Assembly: GCA_036924085.1 (NCBI GenBank)
Contig: JAVGWX010000003.1
Location: 122,198,764-122,262,763, forward strand
DNA from: Ariolimax columbianus
Lineage: Eukaryota; Mollusca; Gastropoda; Stylommatophora; Arionidae
Reading direction: 5' to 3'
DNA length: 64,000 nt
In this document: piece after piece, positions 1 through 9,736 of the stretch
Layout: each line of letters starts with the position of its first letter
Numbering within the stretch: the stretch's first letter is position 1
Position numbers and translations under genes: made by a program
Notes under the pieces: generated by a model
The model's database searches: none
Told to the model about the DNA's origin: nothing
What the model saw: the letters and a program-made list of their open reading frames with translations, nothing else

Positions 1-478
1 TTATGCCACCATGCAGGCCACCTTGTCTGGTCATATCTGTTTATTAGATACTGACAGCTTACCTCTAAATATAAAGAACATTCAGCTTTCCACCACCGAA
101 GTGACTTATCAGGAGGGATTTCGGGCTCATTCCTCAGGAAAAAGGTCAAGAGCTAAACATAATACAATACATTAACCCGTCACCTCTCCTTTTGATTCAC
201 TATCCCTTATTGGGAATTAAAGAACAGATCCATTGCACGGCGCAATGGATACCGTAAAGTGTGACTAAGGTAGGTTGTGTTTGGGGCTGGTACGGGAACA
301 CATAAATCAACGTGGTTCAGCAGAATCGACTACAACCGAAGCACGTATATGCGTTTCTACAGGGGGATGACAAAATGTTCATGTGTGAATATCAATCACT
401 GCTGAGAACACACAATAGAAATAGTCCATTGTTGCACTCTACGTCCCATAGTCGATCATACTTGTTGATTGACGAGTC
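1..478. other. No gene recognised; one short shared segment
   Basis: No coding region is recognised. Positions about 399-437 match the reverse complement of about 3675-3716, a stretch of some 39 bases from a shared dispersed repeat. An 88-codon ORF at 312-578 runs into the following minisatellite and has no recognisable domain. Confidence 0.5.
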
Positions 479-1209
479 ACAATACATCGACTACATTACA
501 TGGACTGCATTACCTCGACTACATTACATGGACTATATTATCTCGACTACATTACATGGACTATATTATCTCGACTAGAATACATCACACTAACTACATT
601 ACTTCGACTACATTACATCAACCACATTATATCAACGACTACATTACCTCAACGGCTACATTACATCGACGACTATATTATCTCGACGACTACATTATTC
701 AAACGACTACATTACCTCGACGACTACATTACCTCGACGACTACATTACCTCGACGACTACATTACATCGACGACTATATTACCTATGCGATTACAACAC
801 CTTGACTACATTACCTCGACGACTACACCACCTCGACTACATTACTTCGACGACTACATTATTTCGACTACACCACCTCGACAACATTACATCGACGACT
901 ACATTATCTCAACGACTACATTATTTTAACGACTACATTACCTTGACGACTACATTACCTCGACGACTACATTACCTCGACGATTACACCACCTCGAATA
1001 CATTACCTCGACGACTACATTACCTCGACGATTACACCACCTCGAATACATTACCTCGACGACTACATTACCTCAACGATTACACCACCTCGACAACATT
1101 ACTTCGACGACAACATTACCTCGACGACAACATTACCTCGACGACTACGTTACCTGTGATTCATTGCGAAGACAACATTATCTCGACTACACTACATCGA
1201 CTACATTAA
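479..1209. repeat. Degenerate 15-17 bp minisatellite (CTACATTACCTCGACGA)
   Basis: Imperfect tandem repeat with a 14-17 bp unit, best form CTACATTACCTCGACGA, alternating with a shorter form lacking one CGA and forms with ACATCGAC. About 45 units. The 246-aa ORF across it (Thr, Leu, Tyr, Asp, Arg rich) is a by-product of stop-free repetition. Confidence 0.9.
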
Positions 1210-1334
1210 CTTGGCATAGTTTCAATTTATTGGCATTCGTTTAGCATAATTCGCTGTTTTATTTTGTGTCGTTCGATAAAAAAAATCCTTGACACATTAC
1301 AATGCTTATTTTTATGTTTATTAGATGGGAACTA

Positions 1335-1530
1335 ACCATACCAATTGAGTGTCTACCTCGCACAGGAAAGGTTCCAGGCTCAATAACCAGACATCGACAC
1401 TTTTCAGTCCACCCAGCTGTAAATTGGCACATGCGTTACAGATATGAAAGACTTCTGGTAAAGCTGAGAATGAGTACAATAACGTTTTTATCGCTTCATC
1501 ACCGACGACAATGTCATGTGTTACTTTTAC
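1335..1530 (+). mobile_element. Diverged tRNA-type SINE copy
   Basis: Aligns by eye with 33755-33950: a B-box-like stretch (GGTTCCAGGCTC), then CCCAGCTGTAAATTGGCACA, then a shared body through GACAATGTCATGTG. An antisense 187-aa ORF over it has no recognisable domain and is treated as chance. Confidence 0.5.
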
Positions 1531-2030
1531 TAGGATACTAGAGGCCGAACGCGAGCAGGCAGTAAATGCGGCAGTGGTGGTACCTGAGCGTGGGTCGGGA
1601 GAGACGAAATTACTGGCAGGACATACACGCCAGCTAACAAACTTGTTTATAAATGGATGAGTTTCAATGCTGGGAATGTTTAATATATCAAATAGACAGT
1701 TGCCTCGGACACAAAGCCGTGGAAATAGAAATGTTCTCAGCTGGCTCTGGGCTGTACGGACATCTAGAGTTTGAAGGCAACTAGTAAGTCTACCAGTTAC
1801 AGTTCGGGGGCCACAAATACATATATAAATGATTGAGGAGAGCGGATCCATCAATAAAACAACTAAATTAGTCAATTTAACCATTTTTGTTGTTTGTTGT
1901 GTTGTTTATTTACAGACAACAGATTTTATTATTTATCATTATTTTTATGTTATGTTACGCTATACTCCGGTATCATATGATCTGCTATGATCTGATTTGC
2001 TATGATATGTTCTGTTATGTCGTTTCAGCG

Positions 2031-2121
2031 AGTACGTATGTGTGTGCGTGCGTGGGTGATGTATGTACGTATGTATGTGTTAATATATATATATATATGT
2101 GTGTGTATGTGTTGTGTTTAT
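2031..2121. repeat. (TG)n/(GTAT)n/(TA)n microsatellite
   Basis: Alternating GTATGT, TGTG and TATATA simple repeats. The two overlapping ORFs of 91 and 133 aa across it are low-complexity translations (Tyr, Val, Cys, Ile) and are not supported as genes. Confidence 0.85.
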
Positions 2122-2485
2122 TTAGTGTATATAAACATTATTTCATATTCTACACATCGTTGTGTTTATGTGTGTGTAATTTTCGTTTTTATTATTCTAC
2201 GTATAATCATATCTACCATTTCTTGTTTGACCTTTTATTTGTCACATATGGCATACCAGGACTTGAAGACCGTGTAGCCATTACGTGAGTTAAACTTTGT
2301 TGAGACCCTGTGCCGTCACTAAGTCTTAACCTATATACGATTGTATGAACTCATCTTACTAACAGCCCTATTAGTCACTCTTATGACATGACTGACAGGT
2401 CAACATGTTGCCATCCTCCGATCACCGTCTGTCCGTAACACAGTACAGATAGTCTATTTATCCCTGAGACTGCATTTGAATAAGC

Positions 2486-2620
2486 GATTCCTTAACGGAG
2501 TGGTCGAGCGGTAGCTACTCAAAGCAAAGATGGCGTTTGGTCGCTATCGATCCGCTTCAGTCGACCCAGCTGTTAAAGGGTACCTGGCGTTACTGCTTGG
2601 AAGTAAATGTAACTGGCCCC
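2486..2620 (+). mobile_element. tRNA-derived SINE fragment
   Basis: A-box-like GGAGTGGTCGAGCGGTAGC, then a degenerate B-box region, then GTCGACCCAGCTGTTAAAGG, the post-tRNA motif shared with the copies at 1335, 2700 and 33755. The tRNA fold is not intact, so this is not a tRNA gene. Confidence 0.55.
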
Positions 2621-2697
2621 ATACCTCATAACAAATACAAAGAAGTATTCAACACCTCATCCACAACGTAAGTTTCCGCCATGGAATTACCTTTTTC

Positions 2698-2831
2698 TGG
2701 AGCGTCTCATTAGAGAAGTGGTAGAGCATGCGCTTTTGGCAAAAAATGTACAGGTTTCAACTCCCGTAATCCGGCACTCTCCAGTTGATCCAGCTGTACA
2801 AGGATATCCGACTTCTGTTCTGTTTCTAAGA
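2698..2831 (+). mobile_element. tRNA-derived SINE fragment
   Basis: A-box-like GAAGTGGTAGAGCATGCG and B-box-like GGTTTCAACTCCC spaced as in a tRNA promoter, followed by CCGGCACTCTCCAGTTGATC and CAGCTGTACAAGG. Same family as the copy about 210 bp upstream, same strand. Confidence 0.55.
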
Positions 2832-3010
2832 ATCGACGTCACTGCACTCCGGGCATACCCATAGGTGCTCAGTCTCTTTCAGTAAATGGCGCTGGATTTG
2901 GATGTTGATGGTCCCTTTAGCTCGCTGGTTGTACACTATCCTGCTCCGTCCTTTCATGCGTCCTACTCAGCTTGAATCTCGTTTAATGCCGAAACTTTGC
3001 AGCCTGACTT
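2832..3010 (-). pseudogene. LINE C-terminal fragment (RNase H LINE, family B)
   Basis: The reverse strand encodes a segment matching the one at 60405-61075: FGIK, then VYNQRAKGTINI, then EHLWVCPECSDVDS. This is the cysteine-containing tail downstream of the RNase H domain of a non-LTR retrotransposon. A stop lies after the FGIKRDSS segment. The domain itself is absent, so this is a decayed 3' piece. It adjoins the SINE copy on its left. A short trace of the same tail (WVCPECSEV) occurs on the minus strand near 3636-3672. Confidence 0.7.
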
Positions 3011-3177
3011 TTATTAAGGAAAACAAATGCATCGAGGATGGAAACTGGACACATCAGCCCATAAACAATCCGTGGCTTAGTACAATGACAACATTTAATT
3101 TCCTGACCAGCAGTTACTGAAGTAGCAATGGCTTTGTCTCTACCTTTTGTCTGAATATTGTATTAGTTGCGTAGTTT

Positions 3178-3535
3178 CTTCTTCTTCTTCTTCGTTCGTT
3201 CTCAATCTTCCGCTACCAAACCCCGAAAGGGTAAGTAACAGAATGTAGTCCAGAGAACGGAATGCGTTGTGTTGTAGTTTACAGCTTGGCTGCGATATTT
3301 GCACCTTTCGGTTCAACACATCCGACTTCAGCAAGCATTTTTTGAGTACCGGGTTAGCATTCCCTCTTCGATCCCTTCTCCTTAGCCAGTCTGCCCTACT
3401 GCAGCCTGTTATCCAGGATCACCGCGTGGAGGTCTAGAAGAGTCTTGGCAGCTATGGTTCGCTGTCCCTGACGCTAGCAGTCAGCTATGGGTCGCTGACC
3501 ACTGCAGCTCATGCGCTGCTCAGCATCTTGATCCC
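3178..3535 (-). mobile_element. GAA-tailed interspersed element, copy 1
   Basis: Reverse-complement relative of 17760-18162: in the element's sense it starts GATCAAGATGCTGAGCA and ends GAACGAACGAAGAAGAAG. Flanking 12-mers GTTGCGTAGTTT (3166-3177) and GTTACGTAATTT (3536-3547) match at 10 of 12 positions, consistent with an aged target-site duplication. No ORF of note, so a non-autonomous retroelement is inferred. Confidence 0.7.
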
Positions 3536-3635
3536 GTTACGTAATTTAAGGCTTAGCAGCTGTTCTCAGGAAGTCAACGTCTTCTAAATGGCCACAAAAT
3601 GGTTGTATAGTAAGTTTGAAAGTTTTTTTTCTAAC

Positions 3636-3716
3636 TTCACTGCACTCCGGGCACACCCAGACTGTGCGATGTGAGTGCAACAATGGACTATTTCTATTGT
3701 GTGTTCTCAGCAGCTA
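3636..3716 (-). pseudogene. Short LINE-tail trace (WVCPECSEV)
   Basis: Reverse strand reads a stretch ending in VWVCPECSEV, the cysteine-bearing tail seen at 2832-3010 and 60405-60875, preceded by about 39 bases also present at 399-437. Too short to define an element. Confidence 0.4.
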
Positions 3717-3845
3717 CGATCTCTTTCACGCCCCAGTGGCGTCGCTCGCTAGGTCTTTGCGTAGATTCTTGATGAGTTTCCAACTATGTTGTTTCGCGTG
3801 CAGGTCTTTCACAGGATGATCATAGATATAGATTCGAGCTGGAGT

Positions 3846-4233
3846 ATAGATTCGGGTGACCCTCATGAAAGGTAAAGTGAGTCACTGGAGAATAGATCGA
3901 TCGCCCCTATGTACAGTAAAGTGAGTCACTGGAGAATAGATTGATCTCCCTACGTACGGTAAAGTAAGTCACTGGAGAATAGATGTCTCCTTACGTACGG
4001 TAAAGTGAATTACTAGAGAATATATTGATCTCCCCTATGTACGGTAAAGTGAGTCACTGGAGAATAGATTGATCTCCCCTATTTACGGTAAAGTGAGTCA
4101 CTAGAGAATACATTGATCTCCCCTATGTACGGTAAAGTGAGTCACTAGAGAATAGATTGATCTCCCCTATGTACGGTAAAGTGATTCACTAGAGAATACA
4201 TTGATCTCCCCTATGTACGGTAAAGTGAGTCAC
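3846..4233. repeat. About 44-bp tandem repeat, 9 copies
   Basis: Unit core GGTAAAGTGAGTCACTGGAG followed by AATAGATTGATCTCCCCTAT. The first copies are more diverged, and inner copies alternate ACTGGAG with ACTAGAG. The array directly abuts the LINE fragment at 4315. Confidence 0.9.
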
Positions 4234-4314
4234 ATCAAGTTAGCGTCACCAAGATAACGTTGTAAACTGCACAGGCATCAGCTTCCATGAAGTGACAACT
4301 GAATGAACTGATGA

Positions 4315-5345
4315 GTTTTAATTGCTTTCGCTTGTCAGTATTGCTTCTACTGCAGCCCTCAGTGCCTCTGTCTTCGCTCTGAAATTGCTTGAGAATTTTC
4401 CAGTTGCCATTGACAGTGTTATTTTTCTACCATTTGGTAGGCTCAGGAATACCCCTACCCCTCCGTTTTGTGTTGTTTTTGTTACAGAACCGTCGGTGTA
4501 TGCATGGGTCCAGTCCATGCTTGGGTAGTTTTTCGTTATGTACCTCAGGGTTATGTCTCTTCTTTCTTTTTCAGTCTGGTTGTTCTTGTTTCCAATACCT
4601 GGTATATTTTCTACCACCTCCGGAATGATATGCTGCTTCCAGGTATGTTTCCGTACAGAAGGGATGGGCTTTGGTGCTGTTACGGTGTTCATATGGTCTT
4701 CGCTCATCAGTGCTTTGGCTATTTCTGCAAAGTTTCTCCGCTTTAGTTTCCCATTTCCAAAATTATTTAGTCTCTGATGCATTGTATGATCTGTCAGTCT
4801 TCGGAGTTTCTCTGCTTGCTGTTGGGCTCTGCAGTCTCTTCTGTCGGTCATGGATTGCAGATTTGTAATCTTTTCAAGTTTTACAATTGGCGTTGACTTC
4901 ATGCCTCCTGTTTTAACTCTCATGGCTTGTTTTGAAGTTTGCTAATTTTATCAAAGTTCGCCTTTGCTGCTGTTGTCCATGCCGCAATGCCATACTCGAG
5001 AACTGGTCTCACTCTTCCAGTGTACAGTTTCTTTAGTATACTTTCGTCTGCTCCCCAGCTTGTGCCAGCAAGTTTCCTCATGATTGCCATTCTTTGTATG
5101 GCTCTCATTCGGTTTCTCTCGATCTGACTTTTCCATGTCATGCGCCGATCAAATGTGACTCCCATATAGTTTGGGTTGTCGTTTGGCCGCAAATATTTGC
5201 CGTTAAGACTTATTTTGGTGTTCTGTGGTTTATTTGAAAGCGAGAATATTGTACATGTTATTTTTTCCTCATCTATTTTGACCAGCCATGAGTTCGCCTA
5301 CTCCTCCAACGATGTTAGGGCCTGCTGCATCCGATTGTTTGCTAT
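4315..5345 (-). pseudogene. LINE family A relic: RT C-terminus plus start of RNase H
   Basis: The reverse strand encodes the end of a non-LTR reverse transcriptase (NPNYMGVTFDRRMTWKSQI, then LYTGRVRPVLEYG), a linker, and the first part of RNase H (MDWTHAYTDGS, then NFRAKTEALRAAVE). It is the same family as 21773-22776 and supplies the sequence upstream of that truncated copy. It is dead: a TAG (5298-5300 on this strand) interrupts the RT segment after LTSLEE, a one-base frameshift near 4920 separates the RT and linker frames, and the 3' end is lost within RNase H. No GAA tail remains. Loss of the 3' end suggests later deletion next to the 44-bp array. Confidence 0.88.
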
Positions 5346-5862
5346 GGTGAGATTTTCATTTTATCTTTCAATTTGCTAATCATTTGATAATAAAATAAAC
5401 CGATTACAAAACTCGATTTTGCAGATGAGCACAAAGGGAAAACCAGGTGTCCCCATGTATGTAGTTGGCTTAGCCGCAAGTGTAACAGTCGAAACAGAAG
5501 TCCCAACATACACAAGTGAAGACGCAAGGAAACCTGCATACGTGAACAGCAAGCACGAAGACAGAAACCTATATGCTATGGACAGACTTGATAAAACGGA
5601 TCTTTGTTGGCTGGAAGATCACAGACTTCTACATAAAGGAGACTGGCGAAGCTGGAATGGGAAATCTGATTAGTTTATACTGGACAGAATTACGTCTCCT
5701 GAACACTTTCATGGGCGGATAAATCTCCTTATCAACGGGTTAAACGGTATGGCTGAGTGTTCAGATGCAATACTTCAGAAGCGAAGGGGTTTCTTATTAA
5801 TAAGACTTGTATTCTATGAAATGTTTTTCCCAACAGGTGATATACGCCAAAAGGTGTCTAGA
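5346..5862 (+). other. Unassigned; 84-codon ORF at 5419-5673
   Basis: An ORF beginning MQMSTKGKPGVPMYVVGLAA shows no recognised domain, signal peptide or repeat. It is less biased in composition than the array ORFs, so a small gene or exon cannot be excluded. The rest of the stretch shows nothing. Confidence 0.2.
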
Positions 5863-6315
5863 GAAGATTCGCGAGAGGTGGTTATGGTGGCTTCGTGAGA
5901 GGTCGTAGGGGGGTCAACGAAAGGTCTCTGTTTCATGATATATCTTCAGGGGGCATCGCAAGAGGTCTTTACGCTTACTCAACAAGATCTTCAGGAGTTT
6001 CTCAAAAGATCTTTAGATGGAAGATCTACGAGAGGTGTCTAAGGGTTTCATGAAAGGTCACTAGTGAGCTCCACAGGAAGTCTCCTAGAATGGAAGGGGG
6101 GGGGGGGGTGAGCAGAGGAAGGGAAAGGACTCCTTGGCACATCTTTAGACGGGCTCCACGAGAGATCTTTATGAGGGCTCAGTGAGAGGTCTATATGGGG
6201 GCTCGTGACAGGTCTATATGAGGGCTTGGTGAGAGGTCTATATGAGGGCTCGGTGACAGGTCTAAATGAGCGCTCGGTGAGCAGTTTTTAGGAGTTACCA
6301 CAAACGGTCTATATG
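5863..6315. repeat. Degenerate 24-30 bp tandem repeat
   Basis: Repeated GAGAGGTCTATATGAGGGCT-like units, well conserved at 6160-6270 and decaying on both sides. A G-run lies at about 6097-6108. Confidence 0.7.
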
Positions 6316-6360
6316 TAGTATTTCTTCTTATTGCAGGAGTTCGCAAAGAGACTTGTGTTC

Positions 6361-6710
6361 GACAAGAGACATGTATGACCTTGTTCAAGAGACATATTAT
6401 GTGTGACCTTGGTCAAGAGACATATTATGTGCGACCTTGGTCAAAAGACATATTATGTGCGACCTTGGTCAAGACACATATTATGTGCGACCTTGGTCAA
6501 AAGACATATTATGTGCGACCTTGGTTAAGACATATATTATGTGCGACCTTGATCAAAACACATATTATGTGCGACCTTGGTCAAGACACATATTATGTGC
6601 GACCTTGGTCAAGACACATATTATGTGCGACCTTGGTCAAGACACATATTATGTGCGACCTTGGTCAAAAGACCCGTATCCTGTGTGACCTTCGTCAACA
6701 GACCCGTATT
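6361..6710. repeat. 27-bp tandem repeat, 13 copies
   Basis: Unit composed of GACATATTATGTGCGACC and TTGGTCAAG. Because 27 is a multiple of three, overlapping ORFs of 80-118 aa stay open; they encode only the repeat and are not called as genes. Confidence 0.95.
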
Positions 6711-6954
6711 GAAATCACTTCACTGCTATGACCTACCCTGTATCAAATATGAAGTATTCGGGCAGAGCGCATCAGGTCAGATAACGTGCGATGATAATTT
6801 ATCCTTTCGGTCCAAGTAAAGCCTGAATCGAACAATTATTCTGGTGAATTCGATGTACTAGTTTTACCTGGCGAGGTTTGTATCACCCCTGCCCAATCCA
6901 CTTTAGTCGTCATTTACGACATGCTCGGAAGGTTACAGTTGGCCTCTTCTATTC

Positions 6955-7021
6955 TTCTTCTTCATCGTAAGCAGTCAGACAGTAACCATTATTTTTTCGA
7001 AAAAAAGCAGCCGTCATCCTG
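6955..7021 (-). mobile_element. 67-bp LINE family A insertion with 14-bp TSDs
   Basis: Reverse strand matches the extreme 3' end of the LINE at 21773-22776 (ATGACCGCCGCTTTTTTCGA, then GTTACTGTCTGACTGC) and ends in a short GAAGAAGAA tail. It is flanked by a perfect direct repeat GGCCTCTTCTATTC at 6941-6954 and 7022-7035. A severely 5'-truncated target-primed reverse transcription product. Confidence 0.9.
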
Positions 7022-7098
7022 GGCCTCTTCTATTCAATCCAGGTACTACTCAAGTGATATTTCTAAATTTTCTAGACTGCATACCCTTCCACAAACGT

Positions 7099-7122
7099 GG
7101 GGGGGGGGGGGGGGGGGGGGGG
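7099..7122. repeat. Poly-G run
   Basis: A run of about 24 G residues followed by GAAGAGAGAG. Length is likely uncertain in the assembly. Confidence 0.85.
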
Positions 7123-7346
7123 AAGAGAGAGTGTAATCTAATTGACACAGACATGGGCCGACCACGTGAAAACTTAATGGAACAAAATGTCAAAAGTGAC
7201 AGATGGTGTTTATAAGCAGGTGGTATAGGCTGTTACGTAATTAAAGGTTCTTGCTGCAAAGGAAGACAAACAAGAAGTAAAATCTAGGATGGAACTGCGA
7301 CTTCCAATATTCAAGTAGATTTGTAACGAGATCTACGCTATACCTA

Positions 7347-7684
7347 CGAACCTGTCCCCCTTACCTGGGACGGTAAGAAACGTCCATTGACTGAACCTGC
7401 CCCCCCCCCCCCCCGCCCCTGGGATATACAACGTCCATTAACAGAACTTGTCCCCCATATCCGGGACGATATAAAACGTCCATTAACAGAAACTGTCTTC
7501 CTTACCTGGAACCATATAAAATGTCCGTTGACTGAACCTGTCCCCCATTCCCGGGACGATATAAAAGGTCCATTAACTGAACCTGTCCCCCATACACGAG
7601 ACGATATAAAACGTCCATTAATAGAATCTATCCCCCATATCCGGGACGATATAAAACGTTCATTAACAGAACCTGTCCCCCTTT
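7347..7684. repeat. About 45-bp tandem repeat, left part
   Basis: Units contain CCATTAACAGAACCTGTCCC and CGGGACGATATAAAACGT. A C-run sits at about 7401-7414. The array resumes at 8102 with ACGATATAAAACGTCCATTA, so the LINE fragment between was inserted into a pre-existing array. Confidence 0.9.
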
Positions 7685-7685
7685 A

Positions 7686-8100
7686 CAGTTATGAGGAAAG
7701 ACTCAGAAAAACCGGCTTACAGTGTCTAGAAGAGAGAAGAATTCGTGATGACTTAATACAGGTTTATAAGATGATCAGAGAAATGGATAAATTAGACTAT
7801 AACAAGTTTTTTAAAATACAGCCACCTACAAGAACAAGAGGGCATAGCTACAAGCTGACTAAAGAGAGGTCCAGATTAGATATTAGGAAATATTTTGTTA
7901 GTCAGAGAGTGATAAATGCTTGGAATGTATTGCCAGGGGAGGTAGTGGAGGCAGGGAAAGTTTATGAATTTAAGAATGAATTGGATGCGCATAGCTTTTA
8001 GAGCAAGGTGATGTAAATGTAACTGGTTGTATACAGGCTCTGCAGGGTCTTATAAACCAGTATAAAGACGTTAAGTAACTTAACTTAAGTTAAGTTACTT
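7686..8100 (+). mobile_element. CR1-like LINE 3' end inserted in the 45-bp array
   Basis: The plus strand encodes about 105 residues typical of the C-terminal end of CR1-type LINE reverse transcriptases: YEERLRKTGLQCLEERRIRD, then RTRGHSYKL, SRLDIRKYF, SQRVINAWNVLPGEVVEA, stop at 7999-8001. This piece has no internal stop. The ORF reading through it starts in the array (7387), so its first 100 residues are repeat-derived. The 3' untranslated part ends in a 28-bp perfect palindrome (8073-8100), after which the interrupted array resumes. The RT catalytic domain is absent: 5' truncated. Confidence 0.85.
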
Positions 8101-8101
8101 G

Positions 8102-8139
8102 GCACGATATAAAACGTCCATTAACAGAACCTCTCCCCC
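8102..8139. repeat. 45-bp tandem repeat, right part
   Basis: Resumption of the array interrupted at 7685: ACGATATAAAACGTCCATTA then ACAGAACCTCTCCCC. Confidence 0.85.
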
Positions 8140-8475
8140 CATTTGCTTTTCATGCGCGGGAGATCTTCCAACATATTATTTGTGTACGGGAGATCCAAGG
8201 TAATCGTTTTTGAGCGGGAGATCTTCCAACATATCATGTGTGGAGATCCCCCAATAAATAATTCTCAGAAGGGAAACTTTTCAACATGCCATTTTCTCAT
8301 GGAAGATCTTCAAACATATCATTTTCGTACATGAGATCCTGCAACACGTCATTCTAGCACAGGAGATTATTATTATACTGGAGATATCCAATTGATCATA
8401 TTTCTACTATAGATCTCCTTTAACTTTATTTTCGAAAGGGAGATCATTCAACACACCATTTTTGTAAGGCAACAT
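8140..8475. repeat. Degenerate about 30-bp repeat (GGGAGATCTTCCAACATAT)
   Basis: Diverged units carrying GGGAGATC and CAACATATCATTT separated by variable spacers. Borders are unclear. Confidence 0.6.
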
Positions 8476-8487
8476 ATTATTTCGTAT

Positions 8488-8905
8488 GGGAGACCCATTG
8501 CCAAGTGTAATATAGTAAGTCATGGGAGACCCACTAACATGTGCATTTGTCGTGTGGGAGACCCATTGCCAACTGTAATATAGTAGGTCATGGGAGACCC
8601 ACTAACATGTGATTTTGTCGTGTGGGAGACCCATTGCCAACTGTAATATAGTAGGTCATGAGAGACCCACTAACATGTGCTTTTATCGTGTGGGAGACCC
8701 ATTGCCAACTGTAATATAGTAGGTCATGGGAGACCCACTAACATGTGCTTTTGTCGTGTGGAAGACCCATTGCCAACTGTAATATAGTAGGTCATGAGAG
8801 ACCCACTAACATGTGCTTTTATCGTGTGGGAGACCCATTGCCAACTGTAATATAGTAGGTCATGGGAGACCCACTAACAGGTGCGTTTGTCGTGTGGGAG
8901 ACCCC
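8488..8905. repeat. 68-bp tandem repeat, about 6 copies
   Basis: Each unit has two related halves, GGGAGACCCATTGCCAACTG and GGGAGACCCACTAACATGTG, so the 68-bp unit is a dimer of an older half-unit. Copies alternate small variants (CATGAGAG/CATGGGAG, TTTTATCG/TTTTGTCG). Confidence 0.9.
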
Positions 8906-9736
8906 CAGCATATCAGGTTCGTTGGTGGGATGATGTCAGAGAAACATAAATGTGTTCTTAGTCAAATGTTCAGACAATGATTGCTCACTTTGAAGGACTT
9001 AAGTGGGTATAATAGTCTTCCTTGCACAGCAGCTGTGAAAACCCGCTCCTTTTCATAAGATTCATAGAAAGAGTGTCTCTCGCTAACAAACCCTCAAGGT
9101 TAGCGTTGAGACACTAGCCCGTCTGCTGAGCTGCTGGTACGTACTGTAGTGATCGTATGTCCGTACACTACTTAGGTCGGTTGGAATCTTCCTCGCGTTT
9201 TTACAATGTCCAAAACCTGCTTGTGAGTTAAGTGTTGAAGAGTATTATCCGTGATCGCTTGTGATGTTCATCTTAGACATCCTCTACAGATGGTTTTGAT
9301 CTGAAGGCAGCTGGGATGAAAGTCGATCACATGATGTCGGTGCCATCCACTTGAAGAAATTAGCATGCGCGTGGGAACATGTGAAAGTGTGCCACAGAAT
9401 ACGGTGTGCACAATTATGAACGTCATTATTGCTGATTCTGAACTTCTAGCAGAAAGCTGATTTATCCTGAAGACTACAGTTCGGCTTGGCCGTCTGCTCT
9501 CCCAGCACGATGTGAGTTTTAAAGTATAAGTACACCAGCTGAATTGTACCTGACGCTGCCATGGATAGTTATCAAAGTATTTAACATTTAGGGCTCCCTA
9601 CAATACACACCTCCCTCACCTTTACAGCCTCACTGCACTCCTTCTAAGTCCCCTAAGGTGTGACATTTAACACGACATTTTAAGGTATGTCCATCAGGCC
9701 CCTACTACCCCTATCAACAAACGTATTCCCCTGTCC
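8906..9736. other. No feature recognised
   Basis: About 830 bp of moderately complex sequence with no ORF of note, no repeat structure and no match to elements elsewhere in the window. Confidence 0.5.

Noticed and set aside
1321..1884. 187-aa minus ORF
   Set aside because: It overlaps a diverged SINE copy, has no recognised domain and ends in the flank of the 17-bp array.
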